A stretch of DNA of 64,000 bases. Source: Chryseobacterium sp. FP211-J200 (GTDB lineage: Bacteria; Bacteroidota; Bacteroidia; Flavobacteriales; Weeksellaceae). Every line of letters starts with the position of its first letter. Position 1 is the first letter of the stretch. The stretch lies in the NCBI RefSeq assembly GCF_001643375.1, contig NZ_LSHB01000021.1, positions 1 to 64,000 on the forward strand. Reading direction: 5' to 3'. Below are positions 26,216 to 36,045 of the stretch, piece by piece. The position numbers and the translations under genes are program-made. The notes under the pieces are model-generated. The model saw nothing but the letters and a program-made list of their open reading frames with translations. It searched no databases and was not told where the DNA came from.

Positions 26216-26852
26216 ATCTACCTGGCAACAAATTGAAGAACGCTACGAATCAATACTGACAATGCCCTTCATCACAGAATTATCCGACGGAAGTTTGCCT
26301 AGGGAAAAGTTTCAATTCTATATGGCTCAGGACTCTTTATACCTTGAACATTTTGGAAGAGCTTTGTCTTTGATCGCTGCCAGAGCGCATCAAATCAGAG
26401 ATACATTAGAATATATGCGATATGCGGAAACGGCGATTGTTGTTGAGAATGCTTTGCACGAATTCTATTTTGATGATTTTGGCTTGACCGAAAGAGGAAA
26501 AATGCAACCTGTTTGCCATCATTATGTTCACTTTCTGAAAAGTACGGCAGCTTTGGATCCTGTAGAGGTCGGAATGGCAGCGGTTCTACCCTGCTTTTGG
26601 ATCTATAAAAAAGTTGGTGATCATATCTATAACAATCTTCAATCTGATAATAATCCTTATCAAAAATGGATCGATACCTACGGCGGAGAAGAATTTGCAG
26701 AGGCTGTCCAAAAAGCCATTGACATTTGTGATAACACGGCTGCTGAAACCACACCTGCCATCAGAGAAAAGATGACAGAAGCTTTCATCACCGCATCAAT
26801 CATGGAGTATCATTTCTGGGAAGCAGCGTACGATCTGAAGATGTGGATCTAA
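26202..26852 (+). CDS. tenA: Aminopyrimidine aminohydrolase / thiaminase II
   Basis: Hydrolyses amino-HMP or thiamine breakdown products to HMP for salvage. The TenA fold is all helical; FYMAQDSLYLEHFGRAL (about 44-60), AVLPCFWIYKKVG (about 126-138, with the active-site Cys) and FITASIMEYHFWEAAY near the C-terminus with the catalytic Glu are all present. The start is the Met of MKWSESTWQQ inside thiD. With thiM, thiE and thiD but no thiC, thiG or thiS in the window, the operon serves salvage rather than de novo synthesis. Confidence 0.93.
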   Translation: MKWSESTWQQIEERYESILTMPFITELSDGSLPREKFQFYMAQDSLYLEHFGRALSLIAARAHQIRDTLEYMRYAETAIVVENALHEFYFDDFGLTERGKMQPVCHHYVHFLKSTAALDPVEVGMAAVLPCFWIYKKVGDHIYNNLQSDNNPYQKWIDTYGGEEFAEAVQKAIDICDNTAAETTPAIREKMTEAFITASIMEYHFWEAAYDLKMWI

Positions 26853-27152
26853 AGAAAGAAAAAAAATTAAAGAAATCAGATAAAGCTAAAGCTCTACATA
26901 AACCATGATCAGAACTACGAATGGTGTTCTTGGTGATCAATAACTTTAAAAATAAAAAATACTTGGAAAGCTACTTAAGGTTTAATTTTTGATTAAATTT
27001 ATAATAGACTTGTATGATAACTTGTAAGAATTGTAGAAATGTATTTGAATGAAAATATGGTAATCAATGTGACCGATCTGCAACAAACAAACATATCGAT
27101 CATACTCAAGTATTAAAATAATCTTATCAGTTTCATATCTGCTTCGGAATAA
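26853..27152. other. Intergenic region after tenA
   Basis: Three hundred AT-rich bases. A loose inverted repeat around 26907-26940 (TGATCAGAAC with GTTCTTGGTGATCA) is the only structure seen and has no T run. There is no clear promoter box for the CDF gene and no convincing small gene. Confidence 0.35.
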
Positions 27153-28050
27153 ATGGCCAACAATCACAAATCAATTTACAGCGCACTTGCTGCCAATCTT
27201 CTTATTGCATTAACTAAGTTCATTGCTGGGGCGTACACCAATAGTTCCTCTATGATCTCTGAAGGTATCCACTCCACCGTTGACACGACCAATCAGCTGT
27301 TGCTTTTGTATGGAATAAAAAGAAGTAAGAAAGCAGCAGACGAATCCCATCCCTTTGGATACGGCAAGGAACTCTATTTCTGGTCTTTTGTAGTTTCGAT
27401 TTTAATATTTGGTTTAGGTGGTGCTTTGTCCATTTACCAGGGAATCTCTCACATCCTGGAACCAGAATTGATGAAGGACCCGTTCTGGAACTATATCGTA
27501 CTGATCCTTTCCCTTATTTTCGAAGGCACTTCCCTTTTTATCGCCGTCAAAGAATTCAATAAAACCCGTAAAGGCATGGGATGGTGGGATACGATCATCA
27601 AAAGCAAAGATCCGGCTAGCTTTCTCGTTGTTTTTGAAGACGGAGCTGCAGTCGCCGGCCTGATCATCGTCATGGTATTGATGGGAATCAGCCATTCATT
27701 TCAAATTCCGGAACTGGATGGGCTTGCATCTGTTATCGTAGGACTGATACTTGTTTTCGTTTCTTTTATCTTGGCCAGGGAAAGCAGAAGCTTATTGATG
27801 GGCGAAGGAATAGCTCCAGAAACAAGAGAGAAAATCGCTAAACTTGCTGAAAAAGATGCTGCCGTGGTAAGAACCAAAAACATATTATCGACCTATCAAT
27901 CGCCAGAGGAAGTCGTATTGATGTTGGTTGATCATCGATTTTGAAGATCATCTTGATACAGAGGAGATCACAGAGGCTATACACAGAATTCGCGATAATA
28001 TAAAAAATGAATTCCCATTGGTGCGTTTTGTGGTCATTCAGCCAGAATAA
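27153..28050 (+). pseudogene. Cation diffusion facilitator (CDF) transporter with a late frameshift
   Basis: The frame from 27153 encodes a CDF/ZT_dimer-type transporter: TM1 with ALAANLLIALTKFIAG, the metal-site segment GIHSTVDTTNQLLLLYG, HPFGYGKELYFWSF, and later TMs with FEDGAAVAGLIIV. It stops at 27944 after VVLMLVDHRF. From about 27930 another frame continues without interruption, reading DFEDHLDTEEITEAIHRI and then a REFP-like end NEFPLVRFVVIQPE, with a stop at 28050. This is exactly the missing end of the cytosolic dimerisation domain. A one-base change at about 27925-27935 explains it: a true frameshift or a base error. Without it the protein would be about 298 residues. Confidence 0.78.
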
Positions 28051-28189
28051 ATTGAAAGCTGTGATCCTACTATAACTGATAAATAGAAGAATCTTCCCAA
28101 GTCACTAACTGATTCCAAATTGGATCATGTCAAATAATAAAAAATGCCGGAAGTAACTCAGGCAAATATTCATTGATAATATCTTAATT

Positions 28190-28312
28190 TTAATTTTTGA
28201 TGAATCTGGAACTCTCGACTCCATTTTTAGTTTTTACCTGAACTACATAAGTTCCTTTCTCCAATTTGGAAACGTTGATACTTGTAGCATTTTCGGAACT
28301 GATGGCAGAAAA
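28190..28312 (-). pseudogene. Isolated C-terminal fragment of a T9SS-sorted protein
   Basis: The minus-strand frame ends with SSENATSINVSKLEKGTYVV followed by a typical K-rich FIKN end. That is the last 35-40 residues of a type A sorting domain. Upstream of about 28312 the frame loses this character because it runs antisense through a different gene fragment. The rest of the secreted protein is missing, so this is a deletion remnant. Confidence 0.7.
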
Positions 28313-28667
28313 ACCAATGATACCAGCAGGTGACGCAGGAACCAACCTGTTAGGAGAAAAACCACGACATGACCTTTCCAACAAGGGGAAGACCTCTGTA
28401 CGGGCCATAGTGGATATTGGTATTCTGGACATAGACCCGAAACAGATCGAACCGTTTTCAAAAGGTGTAAAGATCATTGGAGCAAGTTCAGACATGATGA
28501 TCTTAGACCTCTCGGATAATCCTGATGACCTAAAGGTAGGTGACAATGTAGAGTTCAGGATGAACTATATGGCCGTTTTGCGAGCGATGAACTCCGAGTA
28601 CGTCGATAAGGTGATAGAACAGTCCATCAATCCCAAAGAACTGAAGATTCTAGAGAATAAGAACTAA
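28313..28667 (+). pseudogene. C-terminal fragment of an alanine/ornithine-racemase-family PLP enzyme
   Basis: The plus-strand frame reads KPMIPAGDAGTNLLGEKPR, then GKTSVRAIVDIGILDIDPKQ, VKIIGASSDMMILDLSDNP and VEFRMNYMAVLRAMNSEYV. These match the C-terminal beta domain of the D-ornithine/alanine racemase family (normally about 350-380 residues). Only about 115 residues remain and the PLP-binding N-terminal barrel is absent. The fragment abuts the antisense T9SS fragment, so the junction near 28312 is a deletion endpoint. No start codon with proper context exists. Confidence 0.72.
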
Positions 28668-28724
28668 GACCTTGAAATGACCCAAATGCTCGATAACGTG
28701 ACATATACTCTCAATTTATATCCT

Positions 28725-28732
28725 TATATTTG
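28725..28732 (+). promoter_or_regulatory. -7 box upstream of the AraC regulator
   Basis: TATATTTG fits TAnnTTTG exactly. It lies about 85 bases before the annotated TTG start, but only a few bases before an in-frame extension (from 28740) that also looks coding and lacks an ATG. Confidence 0.45.
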
Positions 28733-28817
28733 AGTGTAAAAAAAAGTAGATCTGACCCCCAACATACTTTCTCTGACCTTAAGCAAACTCAATGTTCATT
28801 CTTCCACAAGGAATGAA

Positions 28818-29627
28818 TTGTTGATTATACCCTATTCTTCGTTCCGGGATAAATTAAATTCGGATGCGCGCTATAAAAATAAGTTTTATGCCGTTTTGCT
28901 TTTCAAAAATGCGACAGGTTCCTTAATTATAGATGATAATGAATATGAATTGAGGCCACAAAGTTTTTTTTTCCTGAACTATGATCAGATCTATTACTTT
29001 AAGGACCAGAATCCTATTGAAGGTGAAGTTATCCTATTTACCAAGTCATTTTACAATCATGTGTATACGGGTAATAAAATGATAAAAAGTGATACCGCAC
29101 TTCATAATGTTGCACCGTTTATATCGTTGAGATCAGAAAATTTGGCAGACCTGAAATGTACTTTCAAGGAACTTTGTAATGAGTATCGATCTCATCAACT
29201 GTCAAGAAAGGAGATCCTCTGCCTCCTTCTTAAGGTGTTTATGTTGAAGTATATTAGAAATTCTGCCAAAAAAGACCTCATAGAACGTTCCGTTGACCAT
29301 AAGAAAAAACTGGTAGAGGATTTCAAAGATTTGGTGGATTTGCATTACAAAGAATTGAAGACCACATCAAAGTATGCCGAAAAATTACATTTGACCCCCA
29401 ATTACCTTAACACCTTGATAAAGGAGACACTTGATATCACAGCAGGTCAAGTGATCAAAAACCGAATTATTCTGGAAGCCGAAAGATTATTGCTCCATAC
29501 CACACTCACCATTATCGAGATCTCTTACGAACTAGGATTCAGTGATAATTCCCATTTTGGAAAGTATTTCAGATCGGCCAAGGGCGTATCTCCGAATCAT
29601 TTTCGGATAGCGCAGCTTCAAGGTTAG
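28818..29627 (+). CDS. AraC-family transcriptional regulator
   Basis: A 269-residue regulator with an N-terminal cupin-like arm (FYAVLLFKNATGSLIIDD; LRPQSFFFLNYDQIYYF) and a C-terminal double HTH (about 165-265): TTSKYAEKLHLTPNYLNTLI and TIIEISYELGFSDNSHFGKY, ending KYFRSAKGVSPNHFR. The only in-frame initiator in the visible frame is TTG (28818). The frame is open back to 28740 and reads SLTLSKLNVHSSTRNELLII, which resembles genuine coding sequence, so the true N-terminus may lie upstream with a lost or unusual start codon. The target genes are not evident; decayed fragments flank it upstream. Confidence 0.8.
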   Translation: MLIIPYSSFRDKLNSDARYKNKFYAVLLFKNATGSLIIDDNEYELRPQSFFFLNYDQIYYFKDQNPIEGEVILFTKSFYNHVYTGNKMIKSDTALHNVAPFISLRSENLADLKCTFKELCNEYRSHQLSRKEILCLLLKVFMLKYIRNSAKKDLIERSVDHKKKLVEDFKDLVDLHYKELKTTSKYAEKLHLTPNYLNTLIKETLDITAGQVIKNRIILEAERLLLHTTLTIIEISYELGFSDNSHFGKYFRSAKGVSPNHFRIAQLQG

Positions 29628-29888
29628 TGTTTACCGGAAAGCTTTCTCAAGTTATTAAAAACGGAGTGGACCTATGGCAACAAACTGATCTCCAAAGAAA
29701 AAATGAAATTGTAGATCTTTGAATAGATTGAGATCAGGTACAAAAAATGACTTTACAGTACTCTAAATTACAGAACAATAGATCATTAAGCAATCCAAAC
29801 AAACTATATCAAACTGTAGCTTAACTTAAACTTTAAATGTATTTGCATGTCCAGTAATTACATTATCTTTATTTTACAATATAAGGTT

Positions 29889-30344
29889 ATGAATCACATT
29901 ATAAAAATACTAATCACAGGACTTTTTTTTATCAGTTGTTTTTACAAAGGTCAATGCTATAAAGTACTAAAGGCAGAAAGCGAGGTGTCTTTTGGTGGTA
30001 GAGAAGAATCTAGAAGACAGATATTCCACCTGTCACTAAAGAACAACCCAAAGTTAGAAGCGAAATATTTATTGGTAGGTTCGGAAAAGCTTGAAATTGC
30101 AAAAACTATTTCAAATAATACCATTGATATCAAAGCAGAGTATTATCCTTTGAAAGAGAATTCTTTGCAAATTGACCCAAAGACAAGTAATACTGTCAAA
30201 AAAAACAACAATTATAATCCCGAAATTTTTTTTTTAGTTTCAGAAAATGTTAAAAACAAAAAGATCGTAAAACAAAAAATCAAAGTCACAAATTCACATA
30301 AAGCCAGTGACAATCAACTCCCATTGGAAAGTCCTTTTCAATAA
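29889..30344 (+). CDS. Hypothetical exported protein (151 residues)
   Basis: The start is the Met of MNHIIKILITGLFFISCFYKG, which gives a signal peptide; the longer frame from 29847 adds a second hydrophobic stretch without support. The mature part is lysine- and asparagine-rich with a beta-like middle (AESEVSFGGREESRRQIFHL) and no cysteine pair or known motif. I do not recognise it. It lies 93 bases before the large T9SS beta-propeller protein on the same strand. Confidence 0.6.
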   Translation: MNHIIKILITGLFFISCFYKGQCYKVLKAESEVSFGGREESRRQIFHLSLKNNPKLEAKYLLVGSEKLEIAKTISNNTIDIKAEYYPLKENSLQIDPKTSNTVKKNNNYNPEIFFLVSENVKNKKIVKQKIKVTNSHKASDNQLPLESPFQ

Positions 30345-30437
30345 TCAAAGATATTCTGCTATTTTTATTAGAAGTATTAGTATTTTTATCATAATAATAG
30401 TTAAAAAAATGTATTTTTAATAACTAAAAAATAGAAT

Positions 30438-33245
30438 ATGAATTATAAAATTATTTTGGGAGCGGGATTCACAATAGCATCGCTATATCTTACTGCGCAG
30501 GATCAAAAGAAAGTTACTTTTTCGGTTAGTAAAAACTACCTGAAAAATATTGAACAAGTGATGAGATCTTACAAAAAAGATCTAGCTTATTCTAAAGAAC
30601 ATAATCAAAAACCACCAAATGAATATAACGTAGCAGAATATCTTGCTACAATGGATCCTGAAAAAGGAGTTCTTCACAACCAAAACTACGTAGAATTGGA
30701 AAGCCAGATCAAAGCTGGAAAATTCAAAAGTGATAAGAATCTGAAATTTTTTGGACAAACGCTGGGAAAAGACGGTAAACAAATCCCCAACGAATGGAAA
30801 GAAAGAGGACCTTATAGCGTAGGAGGAAGAGTGAGAGGAATTATGTTTGACCCAAATGATGCTACAGGAAAAAAAGTATGGGCTGCTGGTGTTTCAGGTG
30901 GATTATGGTACAATAATGACATTACAAGCGAAACTTCAGAATGGACTTTGGTGGATGGTTTTTGGGCGAATACTTCTGTCTCGTGTATTGTCCCAGACCC
31001 CAATAATTCGCAGATATTTTATGTAGGAACTGGAGAAGTAGAAACAGGCGACATCACTGGATTAGGCATTTGGAAGACCACTGATGGTGGAACTACATGG
31101 ATACAGATCTTTGCAACAGAAGGCACGCAATCTGGAAATGTAAAAAATGGAAATTATAATATTCCCACAATAAAAGTGGTGAACAACAATGGCATTTCAG
31201 AAGTATACGCTGGGGTTGCAGGCAACTATAATTCTGATAGTTTGACTTTTATGGGGCTAAACCAATCTGGATTATACAAGTCTACAAATGGTGGCACAAG
31301 TTTTACAAAATTGACCAACCTAGAATGGACTTCTGGTATTGGATACGACATCCAGGATATAGAGATTGGCGTGGATAATTCTATTTGGGTTTCTACAAGA
31401 GGCAGTAGATTTAGTGGTTCAACTTCTGGAGGCAGGATTTTCAAATCTAGTAATTACGGCGCAACTTTTACAGAAGTTTATAATGTAGGATCCAATGGGT
31501 CTCGTGTAATGGTAGAAGTTTCTGAAACCGATCCACTGAAAGCTTATGCTCTGATGCAAGGTGCAACGTCTTCGGAACCGCTTAGAATCATAAAAACCGT
31601 GGATGGCGGAAGTACTTGGATCTCTACCAATGTAAGTGGCTCTGGTATTACTCTGCCAACACCTATTGATACAGGACAGCCAGCCAATGACTTTACCAGA
31701 GGTCAGGCTTTTTACGATTTGATGATCGAGACTGACCCACAGAACGATGACAATCTCTATGTTGGTGGTATAGATTCTTACAAATCGATCAATGGAGGCG
31801 CTACTTGGACACAATACTCCAAATGGTCCAATAATAATGCATTGGGATCCTCAAACATTCCAATAGTACATGCTGATCAACATGCCTTGGTTTTCAATCC
31901 TAAAAACCCAACTCAATTTTTACTTGGTAATGATGGTGGTATTTTCTTTACACCAGACAAAAATACCTTAACTGGTTCCAATGCAGTTCAGATGAGGAAT
32001 AATAGATTTAATATCACTCAATTTTATCACGGTACTCTGAATCCGACTGCTAATTATGCTAATGAAGAGATGATTCTTGGAGCGCAGGACAATGGAACCC
32101 AACGACTTTCCGGAGCTGTTCTGCCTAATGGCTTTTATGATGATTCTGAAGTTTATGGAGGTGATGGTGCATATACTGCTTTTGATGATGATGATAAGTA
32201 CCTCATTGCATCATACGTTTATAATCAGCACATATTATTTACGCCACAAGGCGGATATTATCTCATACAGAACGCAGGATATAGATCTGCTGGACAGTTT
32301 ATCAATCCGCTAGCAATCGACAGAAATCTAGATATTGCATATACCAATGCAAACAGCAATGGAACATCTACTGTAAAACTAAACCGAGTGACAGGATTAG
32401 CATCTAATCCATTATCCATTCCTGTAACTCAATTGACGATTGCCAATGTTACGTCTGGTGAAAACATTTCCAGAATATATGTTTCGCCATACACGACAAC
32501 CAGCTCTACTCTATTGATTGGTCTTAGCACAGGAAAACTATATAAAGTTACGAATGCTGACACCACACCGGTCACCACTTTGATCAATTTTAATTTCGTC
32601 GGAAATATCTCTGATATCAAATTAGGTGCTTCGGAAAGCGAAATTATGGTTACAGTTTCCAACTTTAATGTGACAAGTGTCTATTACACTACCAACGGTG
32701 GAACTAGCTGGATTTCTAAAGAAGGAAATCTTCCCAACATTCCTGTGAAGGCTATACTTATGAATCCTGGGGATAATAATGAAGTGATATTGGGAACAAA
32801 TTTTGGGGTGTGGGGAACATCTAATTTTCAATCTACATCACCTACTTGGTCATTATATTCTAATGGTCTAGGAAAGTACAAAGTGACTCATTTTGATCAT
32901 AGGCCTTCGGATCAAACCATCCTAGCAGTGACATATGGCAGAGGAGCTTTTACGACCAGAATAGATGATAGTGCTTTGGCGAATAATGAGGTGGATCATA
33001 AAATTTTCAAAAACAGAGTCTATCCTAATCCAACAAGAGGACCTATCCGGGTAAAGTTTGATACGAAAGTATCCAACATTGCAAATGTTGAGGTATTTGA
33101 TGTTTCCGGAAAATTGGTATTCACAAAGAATGCCGTTAAATCTGAAGAAGAATTTAATATTGGTGATCTTGTGAAAGGCTACTACATTTTGAAGGTCGTT
33201 CAAAACGGTAATATTATCTATTCCTACGCTATCATCAGAAAATAA
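30438..33245 (+). CDS. Secreted sortilin/BNR-type beta-propeller protein with T9SS type A sorting domain
   Basis: A 935-residue secreted protein. The signal peptide ends at about residue 20 (SLYLTAQ). From about 115 to 830 it is built of VPS10/BNR-like propeller blades with repeated Asp-box-like motifs, for example GIWKTTDGGTTWIQI, GLYKSTNGGTSFTKL, RIFKSSNYGATFTEV, RIIKTVDGGSTWIST and VYYTTNGGTSWISKE. The C-terminus (NRVYPNPTRGPIRVKFDTKV, then GDLVKGYYILKVVQNGN and a YAIIRK end) is a type A sorting domain for T9SS export. Such proteins bind glycans or act as glycosidases or scaffolds, but no catalytic residues can be assigned. A good terminator follows. Confidence 0.9.
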   Translation: MNYKIILGAGFTIASLYLTAQDQKKVTFSVSKNYLKNIEQVMRSYKKDLAYSKEHNQKPPNEYNVAEYLATMDPEKGVLHNQNYVELESQIKAGKFKSDKNLKFFGQTLGKDGKQIPNEWKERGPYSVGGRVRGIMFDPNDATGKKVWAAGVSGGLWYNNDITSETSEWTLVDGFWANTSVSCIVPDPNNSQIFYVGTGEVETGDITGLGIWKTTDGGTTWIQIFATEGTQSGNVKNGNYNIPTIKVVNNNGISEVYAGVAGNYNSDSLTFMGLNQSGLYKSTNGGTSFTKLTNLEWTSGIGYDIQDIEIGVDNSIWVSTRGSRFSGSTSGGRIFKSSNYGATFTEVYNVGSNGSRVMVEVSETDPLKAYALMQGATSSEPLRIIKTVDGGSTWISTNVSGSGITLPTPIDTGQPANDFTRGQAFYDLMIETDPQNDDNLYVGGIDSYKSINGGATWTQYSKWSNNNALGSSNIPIVHADQHALVFNPKNPTQFLLGNDGGIFFTPDKNTLTGSNAVQMRNNRFNITQFYHGTLNPTANYANEEMILGAQDNGTQRLSGAVLPNGFYDDSEVYGGDGAYTAFDDDDKYLIASYVYNQHILFTPQGGYYLIQNAGYRSAGQFINPLAIDRNLDIAYTNANSNGTSTVKLNRVTGLASNPLSIPVTQLTIANVTSGENISRIYVSPYTTTSSTLLIGLSTGKLYKVTNADTTPVTTLINFNFVGNISDIKLGASESEIMVTVSNFNVTSVYYTTNGGTSWISKEGNLPNIPVKAILMNPGDNNEVILGTNFGVWGTSNFQSTSPTWSLYSNGLGKYKVTHFDHRPSDQTILAVTYGRGAFTTRIDDSALANNEVDHKIFKNRVYPNPTRGPIRVKFDTKVSNIANVEVFDVSGKLVFTKNAVKSEEEFNIGDLVKGYYILKVVQNGNIIYSYAIIRK

Positions 33246-33265
33246 AAATCATTTACTAAACAAAT

Positions 33266-33304
33266 AAAAAAGTAGAGTGTCTTTTCGCACTCTACCTTTT
33301 TTTG
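33266..33304 (+). terminator. Rho-independent terminator of the T9SS propeller gene
   Basis: GTAGAGTG and CACTCTAC form an 8-bp stem with an 8-base loop, followed by C and seven T. An A run before the stem could allow termination from the other side too, but no minus-strand gene reads into it. Confidence 0.88.
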
Positions 33305-33322
33305 TTTTATACCTAGAAATAC

Positions 33323-35509
33323 ATGAGAAAAAACTATCTTATCATTCTATCTTTATTTGTCGTCATAATGGCTAAAGCGCAAGAAAACGAAGGTGACATT
33401 GAAGAAGTAAAAATACATGCCCGTGCCAAAGTCAACAAGGAACGTGAAGAATTCAAAAGACACGCACAATCCACAGAAACACTTTCGGAATATGAACTAA
33501 ACAGAAACAATCCCAACCTGATCGAGCAAAGTCTGAGTAGCATAGCCGGAGTCCAAGTTGAGAAGAGAACTATTTTTGGTGGTCAAAGGATTGTTGTCCG
33601 AGGTTACGGTAATGACCAGAAGTTTAATAACTGGGGAATTAAAATGTATTGGAATAATATTCCTTTGACCAATGCAGATGGCATCACAATCTTGGATGAT
33701 GTCAATTTTGGATTCATTAATAATATAGAAGTTATCAAAGGACCAGCGGCCACATTGTATGGCGGTGGTTCTGGTGGTGCCGTAAGATTGTACAGCAGAC
33801 CTTCTACCAAGAAAGGTACTTCTATCTCGGAAGAATTCATGACGGGTTCTTTCGGATTATTCCAGACCTCGACGTCCATTACAGATGTGGGCGACGGTCA
33901 TTCTATCACCGCGAATTACGGCCACATTGGAACGGATGGATACAGACCACACGGGAAGAGCATCAAGAATTTTTTAAATATCAACGGCGAGGTAAAGCTT
34001 AATCAAAAACAAAAATTGACTTTGCTGGCATCACACGGCAACTCACTGGAACAAGTCTCTGGACAGATTTCTTTTGAAGATTATTACAATGGTATCGACA
34101 ATGGCAATCAAGCCTACATCAGGAGAGGAGCAAAAACCAAATTCGTCACAACACGCGTAGGACTAGGCCACATTTGGGACATTAATAAAAACCTCAGCAA
34201 TAGCACCACTGTTTTCTACACAGGAACCACGAGTGACAGAATTGCAGCAGGTGCTTATGAAACCTACTCTGCACCCAATTACGGGCTGAGGTCCGTTTTC
34301 AATTACTCTAAAGACTGGGGTAACTTTAAGAGTCAAACAGAATTTGGGATCGAGCTTCAACAGTCCAGATCTTTGATCACCAATTACCGTTTCAAAAGTG
34401 TAAGTATCGATGAAGAACCTATACTAAGACCTTTGTACGATGGTTCTTATTTCAAAAATTTGAATAATCAAAGTAATTATTTTGCAGTAGAAAAACTGAC
34501 ATACAAACCATGGGAATTGATGTTTTTAGCAGGGCTTAGCATCAATGAAATTAGTTACACAAGAAATGACATGTTAGCCCTACCAGGACTTTTCATTATT
34601 GGAGGCGTAGACCGTTACAATAAAAATTTGTCATTTGATAAAAAGTTTAAAGCGGTAGCAACACCGCATTTTGCCCTTCAAAAAACATGGCAAAACCAGA
34701 TTTTCAATCTCAGTTATAGCGCAGGTTATAATGCGCCGACATCGGCAACGTCATTTATCACTGGTCTAAACCAGACCAATAATGATCTAATTCCAGAAAA
34801 AGCAAAGATGTGGGATCTGAGTGTCCAAGGTCTTTTAGCGAATACCGCAATAGATTATCAGTTTTCATTATTTAGCATCAATGTGAAAGACAAACTGACA
34901 CAACTGAGAGGCGTGATCCCCAATGCAGAACTTACGCCCTACAGTTACTGGGCAAATACCGGAGATCAGGAAAATAAAGGTTTAGAAATGAGTGCCGGCT
35001 ACGTTTATACACCAAAAAGTTCGTTTCTAAGTAAGATTCGGCCTTTTGTAAGCTACACGTATAATGATTTCAAATACTCAAATTTTAAGACCTATTTGGC
35101 ATCTGCACCCACTGCGGACTATTCCGGCAACAATGTAGTTGGCCTTCCGAAGACCAAGATTTCATTAGGACTAGATTTTGATACTAGGATTGGTTTGTAC
35201 TGGCAAAATACTTACAGTTATATGGGAAGTGTCTATTCTGATTTTGCTAATGGAACCAGAGTTAACAGTTTTGGATTATTAAACTCCAAAATTGGATATA
35301 GGTATAGCTTTTATAAATTTGATATGGACCTATTTGTAATGGGCAACAATTTGACGAGCCAGATCAACTATACATTTTTGTTCTACGGGAACAGCATCAA
35401 TGATTCAGACAATGACAATCAATACAACGGCAACACATTTACGGATGTCAATCCTGGACCCAACAAAGCCTATTTCTTCACCGGTTTTCATGTTAAATAT
35501 AATTTCTAA
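33323..35509 (+). CDS. TonB-dependent outer-membrane receptor (FecA-like)
   Basis: A 728-residue TBDR with a signal peptide (1-20, ending AKAQ). The plug domain shows SLSSIAGVQVEKRTIFGGQR, IVVRGYGNDQKFNNWGIKMY and NNIEVIKGPAATLYGGG. The barrel ends with the strand FFTGFHVKYNF. No CarboxypepD-like N-terminal extension is present, which is closer to siderophore or iron-citrate receptors than to SusC proteins. It follows a terminator and has no adjacent SusD, lipoprotein or FecR/sigma pair, so the substrate is undetermined; ferric chelates are most likely. Confidence 0.88.
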   Translation: MRKNYLIILSLFVVIMAKAQENEGDIEEVKIHARAKVNKEREEFKRHAQSTETLSEYELNRNNPNLIEQSLSSIAGVQVEKRTIFGGQRIVVRGYGNDQKFNNWGIKMYWNNIPLTNADGITILDDVNFGFINNIEVIKGPAATLYGGGSGGAVRLYSRPSTKKGTSISEEFMTGSFGLFQTSTSITDVGDGHSITANYGHIGTDGYRPHGKSIKNFLNINGEVKLNQKQKLTLLASHGNSLEQVSGQISFEDYYNGIDNGNQAYIRRGAKTKFVTTRVGLGHIWDINKNLSNSTTVFYTGTTSDRIAAGAYETYSAPNYGLRSVFNYSKDWGNFKSQTEFGIELQQSRSLITNYRFKSVSIDEEPILRPLYDGSYFKNLNNQSNYFAVEKLTYKPWELMFLAGLSINEISYTRNDMLALPGLFIIGGVDRYNKNLSFDKKFKAVATPHFALQKTWQNQIFNLSYSAGYNAPTSATSFITGLNQTNNDLIPEKAKMWDLSVQGLLANTAIDYQFSLFSINVKDKLTQLRGVIPNAELTPYSYWANTGDQENKGLEMSAGYVYTPKSSFLSKIRPFVSYTYNDFKYSNFKTYLASAPTADYSGNNVVGLPKTKISLGLDFDTRIGLYWQNTYSYMGSVYSDFANGTRVNSFGLLNSKIGYRYSFYKFDMDLFVMGNNLTSQINYTFLFYGNSINDSDNDNQYNGNTFTDVNPGPNKAYFFTGFHVKYNF

Positions 35510-35683
35510 ATTTTAGAAGTTAAATTTTTGCTCATTGCGTGGTAGCTTCAAATGTTTACTGATTTTAATTTTTGATAATACATTCTGATTTCAAATCTGA
35601 AAAAGGGAGAATTATTACAGATAAGATCAAATCATTAATAGACAATATCCTTACAGAGAAAAAGCAATCTTGTGTTGGATCTT

Positions 35684-36005
35684 TTTATGTACCATGTTGA
35701 CATTGAAGAAAATCAGATCGAATTGCAAAAATCATTTTCATCCATAAAAAATTTCATAAAAAAGAATATCTGCTACGAGAAGGCGATATTTTTCAAAAAA
35801 CTGACTTTCATAGGCAAAGGCACTTTTAAATCTTATTATGGACGAAAAAGGAAATCAGAGAATCAACTTTTTGATTTCGTAGTTCGATAGTTTCCTTACT
35901 TAAGAAAAAGCTTTCCTTCATATTGATGCGATCGAAGATTCTAAATTGTTATAGATCAGCCATGAGAATTATGAACAATTGACTTTACAATATCCCATTA
36001 TGGCT
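35684..36005 (+). pseudogene. Crp/Fnr-family regulator pseudogene with several frameshifts
   Basis: Fragments of a Crp-like effector domain appear in successive frames: a helix region QIELQKSFSSIKNFIKK, then KKEYLLREGDIFQK, LTFIGKGTFKSYY, MDEKGNQRINFLIS, and, after stops, HIDAIEDSKLL and ISHENYEQLTLQYP. Put together these give a typical flavobacterial Crp N-terminal domain, but at least two frameshifts and two stops break it and the HTH domain is absent. It ends where the convergent P-type ATPase fragment begins. Confidence 0.72.
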
Positions 36006-36045
36006 AGCTCTTTTGGGATTCTATACCTACTTTCAGTTATTTTTT

